The notes under the pieces were generated by a model that saw only the letters and a list, made by a program, of their open reading frames with translations, was not told the DNA's origin and made no database searches. A stretch of DNA of 64,000 nucleotides. Source: Selenomonas bovis DSM 23594 (lineage in GTDB: Bacteria; Bacillota; Negativicutes; Selenomonadales; Selenomonadaceae). Each line of letters opens with the position of its first letter. The first letter of the stretch is position 1. The DNA is taken from the NCBI RefSeq assembly GCF_000381005.1, contig NZ_KB908388.1, forward strand, positions 1-64,000. The letters are read 5' to 3'. The position numbers and the translations under genes are program-made. Shown here piece after piece: positions 1-9,952 of this stretch.

Positions 1-37
1 CCAGTGTCAGATGACCGTGATTGAGGTCAAAGAAAAC

Positions 38-81
38 GGGGCTATCCGCACGAAAATGCTTTCGTGAGACAGCCCCTTTTT
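38..81. terminator. Bidirectional hairpin terminator downstream of clpB
   Basis: Outer arms GGGGCT (38-43) and AGCCCC (71-76) enclose a second stem CACGAAA/TTTCGTG. A T-run follows on the plus strand. On the minus strand the hairpin is followed by GTTTTCTTT, so it can end clpB, whose stop lies at 94-96, and also a gene entering from the left. Confidence 0.7.
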
Positions 82-93
82 AGAATCCACCAA

Positions 94-2670
<2,577 letters not shown>

Positions 2671-2717
2671 AAATCCCTCCTGAGCAGAAGTTGTTTTCTT
2701 TTGTCTTTCTGAACCTT

Positions 2718-2770
2718 ATTATACTCGTAAAAGTCAAAATGTCAAACATTATTTTGATTTTTTGACTTTT
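2718..2770 (-). promoter_or_regulatory. clpB promoter with flanking 11-bp inverted repeat (candidate stress operator)
   Basis: On the minus strand, -35 TTGACA (2740-2745) and -10 TATAAT (2718-2723) are 16 bp apart. AAAAGTCAAAA (2729-2739) and TTTTGACTTTT (2760-2770) form a perfect 11-bp inverted repeat around the -35. The repeated GTCAAA element recalls CtsR heptads, but the direct spacing is 8 bp instead of the canonical 10, so the regulator is not assigned. Confidence 0.65.
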
Positions 2771-2850
2771 AGGAGAAAAATTCTTGCTATCCTCCGACGA
2801 AATCTGCCATCCAGCATCGCGAAAGCGCAGATGCCCGCTGCGCTGCGCAC

Positions 2851-3252
2851 CTATTTCACGCAGCGAAGTGAGGCGTGCAACCCACGCGCAGCAGGAGCGT
2901 CAGCAACAGCCGCGGCCGCCGCCTCATTTTCTCTTTGTACGAGCAAGAGCACCGGTTGCTTCCTCTTCCGCCGCAGCAGATCTTCCATGTGCAGCTCCCG
3001 TAGGCAAGCGGCCAGATAGCCGCCGCGCCGCGCCCTGCGGATGCGCGCCTCGAGGAGATCTGCCGCCGCTTTTTCCAAGGACAGCAGCCCGCTCTCAGAG
3101 CGTGCCTCCAGCAAAGCATCCGCCAGGTGATAGCGCCGAAGAAGCTTCTCCGCGTACCCATGGAAATACGCCTCCCGCAAGCGCTCCATGAAGCGCACGC
3201 GCGCTGCATGGATGACGCTCTCCAGCCGCTCATTGAACTGCTTCTGCCCCAT
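2851..3252 (-). CDS. Small helical protein of unknown function
   Basis: This 133-residue frame is rich in Arg, Leu, Ala and Glu and looks wholly alpha-helical; I recognise no family. No signal peptide, membrane segment or Cys cluster is visible. The start at 3252 was chosen because AGAGGAG lies 8 nt before that ATG; 20 more codons are open upstream without a matching ribosome-binding site. The gene is co-directional with clpB but separated by the clpB promoter, so it is probably a separate unit. The C-terminal end is low in complexity (Ala-rich), and existence as a real gene is moderately supported. Confidence 0.5.
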   Translation of the reverse strand: MGQKQFNERLESVIHAARVRFMERLREAYFHGYAEKLLRRYHLADALLEARSESGLLSLEKAAADLLEARIRRARRGGYLAACLRELHMEDLLRRKRKQPVLLLVQRENEAAAAAVADAPAARGLHASLRCVK

Positions 3253-3363
3253 GTGCCACACTCCTCTTTCTGCTACGAGCCACTTTTTCCGTCCGATTGT
3301 ACACACCCACATCTCTTTTTTCTATTCGACGTCCAGCCGATAAAACCCTTGTTTCCACGTAAT

Positions 3364-3392
3364 ATGACATCCGCTGGAATCTATGCTAGAAT
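3364..3392 (+). promoter_or_regulatory. Promoter of the secreted DUF4367-like gene
   Basis: ATGACA (3364-3369), 17-bp spacer, TAGAAT (3387-3392), followed 30 bp later by GGGGGAA and a TTG start. Confidence 0.55.
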
Positions 3393-3421
3393 GAAGTAAA
3401 CTATTGATAGGGGGAATTTTC

Positions 3422-4147
3422 TTGCAGAAGCATTCCGCTGCTGCCGCCATCCTCGCGGCAGCTCTGACCATGAACACCCTGCCGGCCTTTGCCGCGCCGG
3501 CGGAAAATACGGCGGCAGAGTCCGCTGCCATCCTCTCGGAGACGACGAGAACGACAACAGACGCGGCAACCGCAACAAAAACAGCAAAAGCGTCTGCTAC
3601 AGCAAAGGGAGCCACGGCACAGCCTGCCGCCAAGGAATCGCCCACTGCCGCCACACCTGCCGCAGCGGACACCCCTGCCGCAGCGGAGCCGAATCCGCTC
3701 ATCCCTTATACTTCCTACGATGAGATGTACTCTGTCCTCGGTTTCCGCCCGCTCATCCTGCCCAAGAGTTCCGGCTATGAACTCACGGATGCTTTCGTCA
3801 TCGACGGGGAAACGAGCGATATGCGCTATACCTCTCGCTACGGCTTGCCGGAGCAGCGCGCGACGTTCTCCGTACGTACGACGCGGAAGGCGAATATCAA
3901 GGGCCGCGATGCCGCGACGATAGCCACCGCACTCTCCGGCATATATTCCGTTTCCTGGCTGCCCTATACGCAGGACGGCATGCCGCTGCTCCTCGCCGAG
4001 ATCAGCCCCACGGAATTTGCGGCTTGCTGGACGCAGGGCGACTATGTTTTCTCCTGTGACGGCCAGGGCATCAACCGCTGGGATTTCCTCTACAACGTCG
4101 CGAGCAATCTCCTTGACCTCACAGCGCATTATTATAGCGACAACTGA
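3422..4147 (+). CDS. Exported protein with a DUF4367-like C-terminal domain
   Basis: The 241-residue product begins with a Sec-type signal peptide (Lys-His, then an Ala/Leu-rich core, probable cleavage after PAFA). A Thr/Ala/Pro-rich, low-complexity linker follows to about residue 95, then a folded domain of about 145 residues opening with IPYTSYDEM. The pattern of that domain (aromatic-rich strands, a W-T-x-G-x-Y motif, terminal LDLTAHY) resembles DUF4367 domains, which in Firmicutes are found on envelope proteins; this match is by eye. TTG at 3422 is preferred over an upstream in-frame TTG because AGGGGGAA is correctly placed for it. It is convergent with lysC and shares a terminator with it. 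Confidence 0.65.
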   Translation: MQKHSAAAAILAAALTMNTLPAFAAPAENTAAESAAILSETTRTTTDAATATKTAKASATAKGATAQPAAKESPTAATPAAADTPAAAEPNPLIPYTSYDEMYSVLGFRPLILPKSSGYELTDAFVIDGETSDMRYTSRYGLPEQRATFSVRTTRKANIKGRDAATIATALSGIYSVSWLPYTQDGMPLLLAEISPTEFAACWTQGDYVFSCDGQGINRWDFLYNVASNLLDLTAHYYSDN

Positions 4148-4167
4148 CGGTTGCTCGATATCATATC

Positions 4168-4216
4168 AAAAGGCATCAGAGCCCCCCCTACTGTGGGAGT
4201 TCCCTGATGCCTTTTT
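4168..4216. terminator. Bidirectional terminator between the exported protein gene and lysC
   Basis: AAGGCATCAG (4170-4179) pairs with CTGATGCCTT (4204-4213), with a T-run on the plus strand and an A-run on the other side giving T on the minus strand. Confidence 0.85.
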
Positions 4217-4237
4217 CGTATCGTTCCGATCCGCTGC

Positions 4238-4726
4238 TCAGTTCTTCGGGAAGAACTCGTCATGGATCGCGTTCACAGCCTCCTTGAGCTCCGAGCCCTT
4301 GACGAGGCAACTGATGCTGATCTCCGACGTGCTGATGATGTCGATGTTGATGCCCGCGCGCGAGAGGGCGCCGAACATGCGCGCCGCCGTGCCCGGATTG
4401 CCGAGCATGCCTGCGCCGACGATGGAGACCTTCGCCACATCCTCCTCGACGAGAACGGCGATGGCGTTGAGCTTGTCCGCCACCTTGTCGACGACCTGCT
4501 TCGCTTGATTGAGGTCGTCAGACGCCACCGTGAAGACCATGTCCGTGACGTTCTTCTCAATGTTGCGGATGCTCTGCACGATCATGTCGACGTCGATGCT
4601 GGCCGCAGCGAGCGCCGAGAAAATCTCATGCGCGATGCCCGGCGTGTTCGGGATGCCGAGCACGGCAATCTTTGCCACCTTGTCGTCATGAGCTACGCCG
4701 CGAATCACAAAATCTTTATCTTCCAT
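4238..4726 (-). CDS. Internal in-frame start for a LysC beta chain
   Basis: Within lysC, the ATG at 4724-4726 is preceded on the minus strand by GGGAGG with 8 nt spacing, a better ribosome-binding site than chance inside a coding region would give. The resulting 162-residue product begins MEDKDFVIRG and holds only the two ACT domains. Bacillus subtilis LysC is known to make such a beta subunit (an alpha2beta2 enzyme) from an internal start at the same place. Here production of beta is an inference from that ribosome-binding site. Confidence 0.6.
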   Translation of the reverse strand: MEDKDFVIRGVAHDDKVAKIAVLGIPNTPGIAHEIFSALAAASIDVDMIVQSIRNIEKNVTDMVFTVASDDLNQAKQVVDKVADKLNAIAVLVEEDVAKVSIVGAGMLGNPGTAARMFGALSRAGINIDIISTSEISISCLVKGSELKEAVNAIHDEFFPKN

Positions 4727-5467
4727 CGTATAATCCTCCCTAATGATCGTTCCGGGTTTCGTCGTAAAGGTCGAGCGCACATGGATGGGGATGTGGAAAT
4801 ACTCGCCCATCTCCACCGAGCGCGGCTGCATGACGCCGGCGCCGAGGCGCGCCATCTCGAGCATTTCGTTGTAGGTGATCTCCTTCATCTTGCGCGCACC
4901 CTTCACGATGCGCGGGTCGGCGCTATAGATGCCGTCGACGTCGGTGAAGATCTCGCAGCTGTCCGCCTTGAGCGCGCCCGCGAGCGCGACGGCCGACGTA
5001 TCGCTACCGCCGCGTCCGAGCGTCACGGGATCACGCTTCTCGTCCGCGCCCTGGAAACCAGCGACGACAACGATGTTGCCCTTGTCGAGCTCCTCCTGCA
5101 CGCGCTCCGGCGTGATATCGACGATGCGCCCCTTCGTGTGGACGGAGTTCGTCTGCATGCCCGCCATCGGACCCGTGAGCGAAATGGCCGGCTGGCCGAG
5201 CGTCTTGAACGCCATCGCGAGGAGGGCGATGGAGACCTGCTCGCCCGTTGTGAGCAGCATGTCCATCTCGCGCGTATACTGGTACGGATCCTTGTTGATG
5301 CCCTGCGCGAGCTTGATGAGGTCGTCCGTCGTGTCGCCCATCGCGGACACGACCATGACGATCTGGTCGCCCGGCTGCTTTTCCTTGAGCACCCGCTTGG
5401 CAACATTCATGATTTTTTCCGTGGTGGCAACAGAGCTGCCACCGAATTTCTTGACAATAAGCGCCAT
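4238..5467 (-). CDS. lysC: Aspartate kinase (LysC alpha chain)
   Basis: Phosphorylates L-aspartate, the first step toward lysine, diaminopimelate, threonine and methionine. The 409 residues begin with KFGGSSVA (7-14), the substrate-binding motif, carry the kinase domain to about residue 245, and end with two ACT regulatory domains (about 265-409). The length is that of the Bacillus aspartokinase II class. AGGGGGAGAATC precedes the ATG. The promoter lies about 240 bp upstream, and a family A hairpin repeat occupies most of the transcribed leader. A second, in-frame translation start inside the gene is annotated separately. Confidence 0.97.
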   Translation of the reverse strand: MALIVKKFGGSSVATTEKIMNVAKRVLKEKQPGDQIVMVVSAMGDTTDDLIKLAQGINKDPYQYTREMDMLLTTGEQVSIALLAMAFKTLGQPAISLTGPMAGMQTNSVHTKGRIVDITPERVQEELDKGNIVVVAGFQGADEKRDPVTLGRGGSDTSAVALAGALKADSCEIFTDVDGIYSADPRIVKGARKMKEITYNEMLEMARLGAGVMQPRSVEMGEYFHIPIHVRSTFTTKPGTIIREDYTMEDKDFVIRGVAHDDKVAKIAVLGIPNTPGIAHEIFSALAAASIDVDMIVQSIRNIEKNVTDMVFTVASDDLNQAKQVVDKVADKLNAIAVLVEEDVAKVSIVGAGMLGNPGTAARMFGALSRAGINIDIISTSEISISCLVKGSELKEAVNAIHDEFFPKN

Positions 5468-5491
5468 GATTCTCCCCCTACAATATCCATC

Positions 5492-5658
5492 TAAGGAACC
5501 GCTGATTAAATGAAGTGCTCCGGATTTACGTGGATGCGCTGTATCTCTCTAGGAGACAAACCGCAGGCATAGCCGAAGCTACGCTGAGGATTTGTCGACG
5601 ACGAGAGGACAGCACAGACGCGTGAAGACGGAGTGCTGAATTAATCAGTGGTTCCTTA
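5492..5658 (+). repeat. Family A hairpin repeat (MITE-like), copy in the lysC leader
   Basis: The ends TAAGGAACCGCTGATTAA and TTAATCAGTGGTTCCTTA are inverted copies with one difference. The interior is also self-complementary: GCGTAGC/GCTACGC-type central stem, CTCTC with GAGAG, and CTGT with ACAG farther out. The whole unit can therefore fold as one long hairpin. Near-identical copies lie at 17314, 18129 and 27266. It carries no coding sequence. It lies between the lysC promoter and the lysC ribosome-binding site, so it is transcribed with lysC. Confidence 0.85.
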
Positions 5659-5703
5659 AGGCCTCGGCGAACCGATACCCTGATTCACAACCAATTACGG
5701 CCT

Positions 5704-5732
5704 ATTATACAAAAAAATCCACCATCTGTCTA
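5704..5732 (-). promoter_or_regulatory. lysC promoter
   Basis: Minus strand TAGACA (5727-5732), 17-bp spacer, TATAAT (5704-5709). The predicted transcript starts near 5697, leaving a leader of about 230 nt that contains the family A repeat. Confidence 0.7.
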
Positions 5733-5984
5733 CATATATAGAGAAATTTGTGTAAACTTATCAACGGTTGATATACACCCTTGTGCGCAACACGCAAACA
5801 TCGTCAAGAAGTGCCATCTGCCCGCATACAAGTTCCCCCGCCAACGGAACGCATTGGCACGCGGTGGGTGTCAGCTATGACGCTGCCGTACGCAGCAGAC
5901 ATCCTGAACGCACAAGCGTACAGCCATCATGACATGCCCGCTTCGGCCCCACATCCCGGACATGCCATGTTCGCGCTTGCAACG
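5733..5984. other. Intergenic stretch with no recognisable gene
   Basis: About 250 bp between the lysC promoter and the terminator of the decarboxylase genes. Open frames here lack ribosome-binding sites and recognisable domains. I see no known RNA motif; it may be decayed sequence. Confidence 0.5.
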
Positions 5985-6030
5985 AAAAGAGCTGCCAACG
6001 GTGCGATGCGATGCGCGCCGTTGGCAGCTC
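5985..6030 (-). terminator. Terminator of the decarboxylase beta/delta operon
   Basis: GAGCTGCCAACGG (5989-6001) and CCGTTGGCAGCTC (6018-6030) form a 13-bp stem, followed on the minus strand by TTTTCGTT. Confidence 0.85.
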
Positions 6031-6046
6031 CTGCGAGATACGATAT

Positions 6047-7177
6047 TTACTTCAGCATCGCGAGCATCGTGCCGGCTGCGACAGCCGTGCCGATGACGCC
6101 AGCGACGTTCGGGCCCATGGCATGCATGAGCAGGTAGTTGCCCGGCTTTGCCTTCATGCCGACGACCTGGCTCACGCGCGCCGCCATCGGGACAGCCGAG
6201 ACACCGGCCGAGCCGATGAGCGGGTTGACCTTCCAGCCCGTCGCGCGGCACATGATCTTGCCAAAGATCACGCCGCCCGCCGTGCCGAAGATGAACGCGA
6301 CGAGACCGAGGAAGATGATGAGCAGCGTCTGCGGCACGAGGAAGCTCTCCGCGCTCATCGTCATGCCCGTGCCCGTAGCAAGGAAGATCGTGACGATGTT
6401 GCAGAGGGAATTCTGCGCCGTGTCAGAGAGGCGATCCATGACGCCCGACTCGCGGAAGAGATTGCCGAGCATGAGCATGCCGAGCAGCGAGGCGATTGGC
6501 GGCAGCAGCAGGCTGATGAGGATGGCCGAGACGATGGGGAAGCAGATGCGCTCGAACTTCGTGACCGTGCGCATCTGTTCCATGACGACCTCGCGCTCCT
6601 TCTGCGTCGTGAGGAGCTTCATGACCGGCGGCTGGATGAGCGGCACGAGCGACATGTAGGAATACGCGGCAACCGCGATGGCGCCGAGGAGATGCGGCGC
6701 CATCTGGATGGAGAGGTAGATGGCCGTCGGGCCGTCCGCGCCGCCGATGATGCCGATGGCGCCTGCCTCCTTCTCCGTGAAACCGAGCATCATCGCGCCG
6801 ACGAGCGAGACGAAGACGCCGATCTGCGCCGCCGCGCCCAGCAGCAACGTCGATGGACGGGCGATGAGCGGGCCGAAGTCCGTCATCGCGCCGATGCCGA
6901 GGAAGATGAGCGGCGGGAAGATCTCGTTCGCGATGCCGTAGTGGATCGCGAGCATGAGACCTGGATCCTCGAGGAATCCCGTGCGCGGGAAGTTCGCGAG
7001 GATGCAGCCGAAGGCAATCGGGCCGAGCAGCAGTGGCTCATACTCCTTGGCAATCGCCAGGTAGAGCAGCACGAGGCCGACGAGGATCATGATGGCGTTG
7101 CCCATCGTGAACGCCGAGAAGCCGCTGTCCGCCCAGACGGCCTGCAGCGAAATGACAAAAGCATTGATGATTTCCAT
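6047..7177 (-). CDS. oadB: Na+-translocating decarboxylase beta subunit (OadB/MmdB/GcdB family)
   Basis: Integral membrane subunit that decarboxylates the carboxybiotin carried by its partner and exports Na+. The 376 residues are almost entirely hydrophobic helices and hold the two family signatures: [10 protein letters not shown] near residue 148, containing the Asp needed for carboxybiotin decarboxylation and Na+ binding, and [15 protein letters not shown] near residue 328. The ATG follows a GGAGG site, 21 bp after the delta gene. The alpha carboxyltransferase and biotin carrier subunits are not in the window, so whether the substrate is oxaloacetate, methylmalonyl-CoA or glutaconyl-CoA cannot be decided. 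Confidence 0.93.
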   Translation of the reverse strand: MEIINAFVISLQAVWADSGFSAFTMGNAIMILVGLVLLYLAIAKEYEPLLLGPIAFGCILANFPRTGFLEDPGLMLAIHYGIANEIFPPLIFLGIGAMTDFGPLIARPSTLLLGAAAQIGVFVSLVGAMMLGFTEKEAGAIGIIGGADGPTAIYLSIQMAPHLLGAIAVAAYSYMSLVPLIQPPVMKLLTTQKEREVVMEQMRTVTKFERICFPIVSAILISLLLPPIASLLGMLMLGNLFRESGVMDRLSDTAQNSLCNIVTIFLATGTGMTMSAESFLVPQTLLIIFLGLVAFIFGTAGGVIFGKIMCRATGWKVNPLIGSAGVSAVPMAARVSQVVGMKAKPGNYLLMHAMGPNVAGVIGTAVAAGTMLAMLK

Positions 7178-7198
7178 GGTGGTTCCTCCCCTCCTGTC

Positions 7199-7552
7199 TT
7201 ATTCGAGCGTCCGCTGTACGCCGAAGCTCCGGCCGGCGTTCTTCCAGCCGTCACGCTCGATGGGGCGCACGGCGCGGATGGCCGCCGGCCCGTAGCCATA
7301 GCTCGCGAGCGCGGCGGCGATGACAGCGATGACCTCAGGCGATACGCCGTCCGCGGACACAGGCTCGGGAGCGGGCGCCGCAGGTGTCGGCGCTGGCGCC
7401 GGTGCCTCCTTCTGGGGAGCCGCCTTCTCCTTGGTCGGGTCAATCGCGTGAATCAGGTTGATGACCAAACCCAAGGCGATGAGGACGATGAAGACAACCG
7501 TCATGTTGATCAGCATGATGACAAAGGGATTCGTCGTTACTGGCTCTGACAT
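7199..7552 (-). CDS. Decarboxylase delta/gamma subunit (OadG/MmdD family)
   Basis: A 117-residue membrane anchor: one N-terminal transmembrane helix (about 10-32), a Pro/Ala-rich flexible linker (about 45-65), and a short C-terminal domain with SPEVIAVIAAALASYGYG followed by a basic tail. Subunits of this design hold the carboxyltransferase to the membrane beta subunit. Size and architecture match the MmdD delta subunit of Veillonella more than the shorter OadG. It is first in a two-gene operon with the beta subunit and has its own promoter. Confidence 0.85.
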   Translation of the reverse strand: MSEPVTTNPFVIMLINMTVVFIVLIALGLVINLIHAIDPTKEKAAPQKEAPAPAPTPAAPAPEPVSADGVSPEVIAVIAAALASYGYGPAAIRAVRPIERDGWKNAGRSFGVQRTLE

Positions 7553-7595
7553 ACACTCACCTCATTATAGTATTGATAGGAACGTTTTGTACATC

Positions 7596-7624
7596 ATTAT
7601 ATATTATTGTTTATACAATTTGAA
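7596..7624 (-). promoter_or_regulatory. Promoter of the decarboxylase operon
   Basis: Minus strand TTCAAA (7619-7624), 17-bp spacer, TATAAT (7596-7601) in an AT-rich stretch. A second TATAAT lies immediately before the ribosome-binding site but is too close to the start codon to be likely. Confidence 0.6.
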
Positions 7625-7673
7625 ATATTTTCTTTGTATCTGAACTATTACCATAGGTTATTGTTCAAAAATA

Positions 7674-7690
7674 GATAACATCATGTTATC
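7674..7690 (-). terminator. Short terminator at the end of cbiK
   Basis: GATAAC (7674-7679) and GTTATC (7685-7690) form a 6-bp stem overlapping the cbiK stop codon, followed on the minus strand by TATTTTTG. It is weak but well placed. Confidence 0.45.
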
Positions 7691-8468
7691 ACGCCAGTGC
7701 CTCTGCCGCCTTTGCGAGATAGAGCGCGCGGAAAGCGGGATACTCACCGAGGCCGTGCATACTCACGCGCACGGAAAACCCCGCCGTGCGGAGGCGCGAC
7801 GCCCAGGAGTCCGGCTGCTCGCCCGCGAGATCCTGGCGCACATGGCGGCCGCCCGTCAGGAGGAGCGGCGCGAGCAGTACCTCCGATGCCGCCGACGCGC
7901 GCAGGCGCGCGAGTACATCGTCGAAGCGCGGCGTGTCCGACGGCTCGAGCACGCCGACATGGATGGGCAGCCCCTCGCTGTCGATATGCGCCTGCAGCGC
8001 GTCGTAGACGGGGTTGTGGCGGTGCGGCGAACCATGCCCCATGAGCACGAGCTGCTCGCCCGGCCGTACATGGAGATCCATGAGCAGCGCCGTGAGCACG
8101 CGCGGATCGTCCTCCGCGCCCGCGAGCACCGGCGCCGCGAGGCGCAGATCCGCGAGGCGGTCGCGGTACGCCTCGTAGGGCGCGCGGATTTTCGCCTCGT
8201 ACTCCTCGCCCGCTGTCAGATGCGTGGGCAGGATGAGCGCGCGCGTGTAGGCGTCCTGCACGAGGCGCTCTAGTACATCAGGGAGCGCGGGAATCTCGCG
8301 CCCCTCCTGCGCGCGGATCTTCTTGCGCAGGAATGCCGAGGTATACGCCTCCAGCACGTCGTAGTCCTTGAACTTCGCACGCAGGTCGAGCGCGATGCAG
8401 TCGATGGTCCGTGCGCGCTCCGCGGCGTCAGCGACGCCGAAGCTCGTGAGCACGATGGCCTGCCGCAT
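7689..8468 (-). CDS. cbiK: Anaerobic sirohydrochlorin cobaltochelatase CbiK
   Basis: Inserts Co2+ into sirohydrochlorin at the start of oxygen-independent cobalamin synthesis. The 259 residues match the CbiK family in length and carry its markers: an N-terminal TSFGV strand, LPTHLTAGEEYE near residue 90, MGHGSPHRHN near 144 with the metal-binding His, and a third conserved region PLLLTGGRH with the second ligand His. The start codon overlaps the glmM stop by one base, so translation is coupled. No other cob/cbi gene is adjacent; cobO is 9 kb away. The related ferrochelatase function is less likely. Confidence 0.9.
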   Translation of the reverse strand: MRQAIVLTSFGVADAAERARTIDCIALDLRAKFKDYDVLEAYTSAFLRKKIRAQEGREIPALPDVLERLVQDAYTRALILPTHLTAGEEYEAKIRAPYEAYRDRLADLRLAAPVLAGAEDDPRVLTALLMDLHVRPGEQLVLMGHGSPHRHNPVYDALQAHIDSEGLPIHVGVLEPSDTPRFDDVLARLRASAASEVLLAPLLLTGGRHVRQDLAGEQPDSWASRLRTAGFSVRVSMHGLGEYPAFRALYLAKAAEALA

Positions 8469-9817
8469 CAGCCCTGCTCCTTTTTCACGACATCGGCGAT
8501 GCGATGGCAGATGGTATCGAGCTGTGCCTGATCCGGTCCCTCCGCCATGACGCGGATGAGCGGCTCCGTGCCGGACGGGCGCACGAGGATGCGGCCGTCG
8601 CTGCCGAGCTCCTGCTCGCCCGCGGCGATTGCCGCCTTGATGGCCTCGTTCTCCTCCCAGCCGTCCTTCGTCGCGACCTTGACGTTGACGAGCAGCTGCG
8701 GATACGTCGTCATGAGGTTCGTGAGATCAGACGCCTTGCGGCCGCTGCGCTTGAGCGAAGAGAGCACCTGGAGCGCCGTGATGGGGCCGTCGCCCGTCGT
8801 GCTGAAATCCGTGAAGATGATATGGCCGGACTGCTCGCCGCCGATCTTGTAGCCGTTCTTGAGCATATTCTCGAGCACATAGCGGTCGCCGACCTGCGTG
8901 ACCTCCGCACGGCCGCCCGCCGCCTTGATGGCTTTATGGAAGCCGATGTTCGCCATGACCGTCGTCACGACCGTATTGTAGGGCAGCGTGCCCTTCTTGA
9001 TCATATCCTGCGCGCACATCACGAGGATATGATCGCCGTCGATGACCTGTCCCTTCTCGTCGACGCAGAGGCAGCGGTCGGCGTCGCCGTCGTGTGCGAT
9101 GCCGAAATCCGCGTGGTTCTCGAGCACGGCGCGCTGCAGCGACTCGAGATGCGTCGAGCCGCAGTGATCGTTGATGTTGACGCCGTTCGGCAGCGCGTGG
9201 ATGACCTTGACCTTCGCGCCGAGCTCGCGCAGCACGCGCGGCATGACCTCGTAGGCGGCACCGTTCGCGCAGTCGAGTACGACGCTCATCCCGTCGAAAC
9301 GCTCCTTGCAGGTGGAGAGTACGAACTCGATATACTGGTTCAAAAGATCCGTGCGGTATTCGATATGGCCAATCTTGTCGCCCGAGGGACGCGCGAGGTT
9401 GTCATCCTGCTCGAGCTGATGCACGATGGCCTCGAGTTCATCCTCGACCGCGTCGGGCAGCTTGTAGCCGTCGCCGCCGAAGAACTTGATGCCGTTGTCG
9501 TGGAATGGATTGTGCGAGGCGGAGATCACGATGCCCGCCTTCGCCTTGTGACGGCGGGCGAGATACGCGATAGCCGGCGTCGGAATCACCCCCGCGAGCA
9601 TTGCGCGGCCGCCGGCGGAGCAGATGCCGGCCGTGAGCGCCGAGGCGAACATCTCACCGGAAATGCGCGTATCGCGGCCGATGAGGATGAGCGGCTGCTC
9701 GTCCGACTCGCGTCCGAAATACAGCGTCGCCGCCCGGCCGAGACGGTACGCCATCTCCGGCAGCAGGGTCACATTCGCCTCTCCACGGACGCCGTCCGTG
9801 CCAAAAAGTCTTGCCAT
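8468..9817 (-). CDS. glmM: Phosphoglucosamine mutase GlmM
   Basis: Converts glucosamine-6-phosphate to glucosamine-1-phosphate for UDP-GlcNAc, the precursor of peptidoglycan and lipopolysaccharide. The 449 residues start with the family signature LFGTDGVRG and carry the phosphoserine loop ISASHNP near residue 100, the Mg2+ loop DGDADR near 242, and the sugar-phosphate loop RPSGTEP near 407. TAGGAGGAT precedes the ATG. It lies upstream of and overlaps cbiK, an unusual pairing. Confidence 0.97.
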   Translation of the reverse strand: MARLFGTDGVRGEANVTLLPEMAYRLGRAATLYFGRESDEQPLILIGRDTRISGEMFASALTAGICSAGGRAMLAGVIPTPAIAYLARRHKAKAGIVISASHNPFHDNGIKFFGGDGYKLPDAVEDELEAIVHQLEQDDNLARPSGDKIGHIEYRTDLLNQYIEFVLSTCKERFDGMSVVLDCANGAAYEVMPRVLRELGAKVKVIHALPNGVNINDHCGSTHLESLQRAVLENHADFGIAHDGDADRCLCVDEKGQVIDGDHILVMCAQDMIKKGTLPYNTVVTTVMANIGFHKAIKAAGGRAEVTQVGDRYVLENMLKNGYKIGGEQSGHIIFTDFSTTGDGPITALQVLSSLKRSGRKASDLTNLMTTYPQLLVNVKVATKDGWEENEAIKAAIAAGEQELGSDGRILVRPSGTEPLIRVMAEGPDQAQLDTICHRIADVVKKEQG

Positions 9818-9853
9818 GAAAATATCCTCCTAAATCTCAAAAATGCAAAAGCT

Positions 9854-9869
9854 GGGGAGCCCGCTCCCC
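9854..9869 (-). terminator. Terminator after the FAD-dependent enzyme gene
   Basis: GGGGAGC (9854-9860) and GCTCCCC (9863-9869) form a 7-bp stem with a 2-base loop; the minus strand continues AGCTTTTGCATTTTTG. The loop is tight, so confidence is moderate. Confidence 0.5.
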
Positions 9870-9952
9870 TTGCCGCCACGCATCACCCGGCGGCCCTGTT
9901 CAAGCGCAGGCATCCGCCTGCCCCGTACCAGGCGCCTCGGCGCAGCACAGCA

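Noticed and set aside
2729-2770. Canonical CtsR or CIRCE operator at clpB
   Set aside because: GTCAAA repeats are 8 bp apart rather than 10, and no 9-bp CIRCE arms (TTAGCACTC type) were seen.
5492-5697. Lysine riboswitch (L-box) in the lysC leader
   Set aside because: The leader is filled by the family A element, which also occurs next to cobO, ligA and other unrelated genes, and no L-box core was found.
5781-6137. Plus-strand open frame in the lysC-decarboxylase gap
   Set aside because: It crosses the terminator and runs antisense into the beta subunit gene, with no ribosome-binding site.
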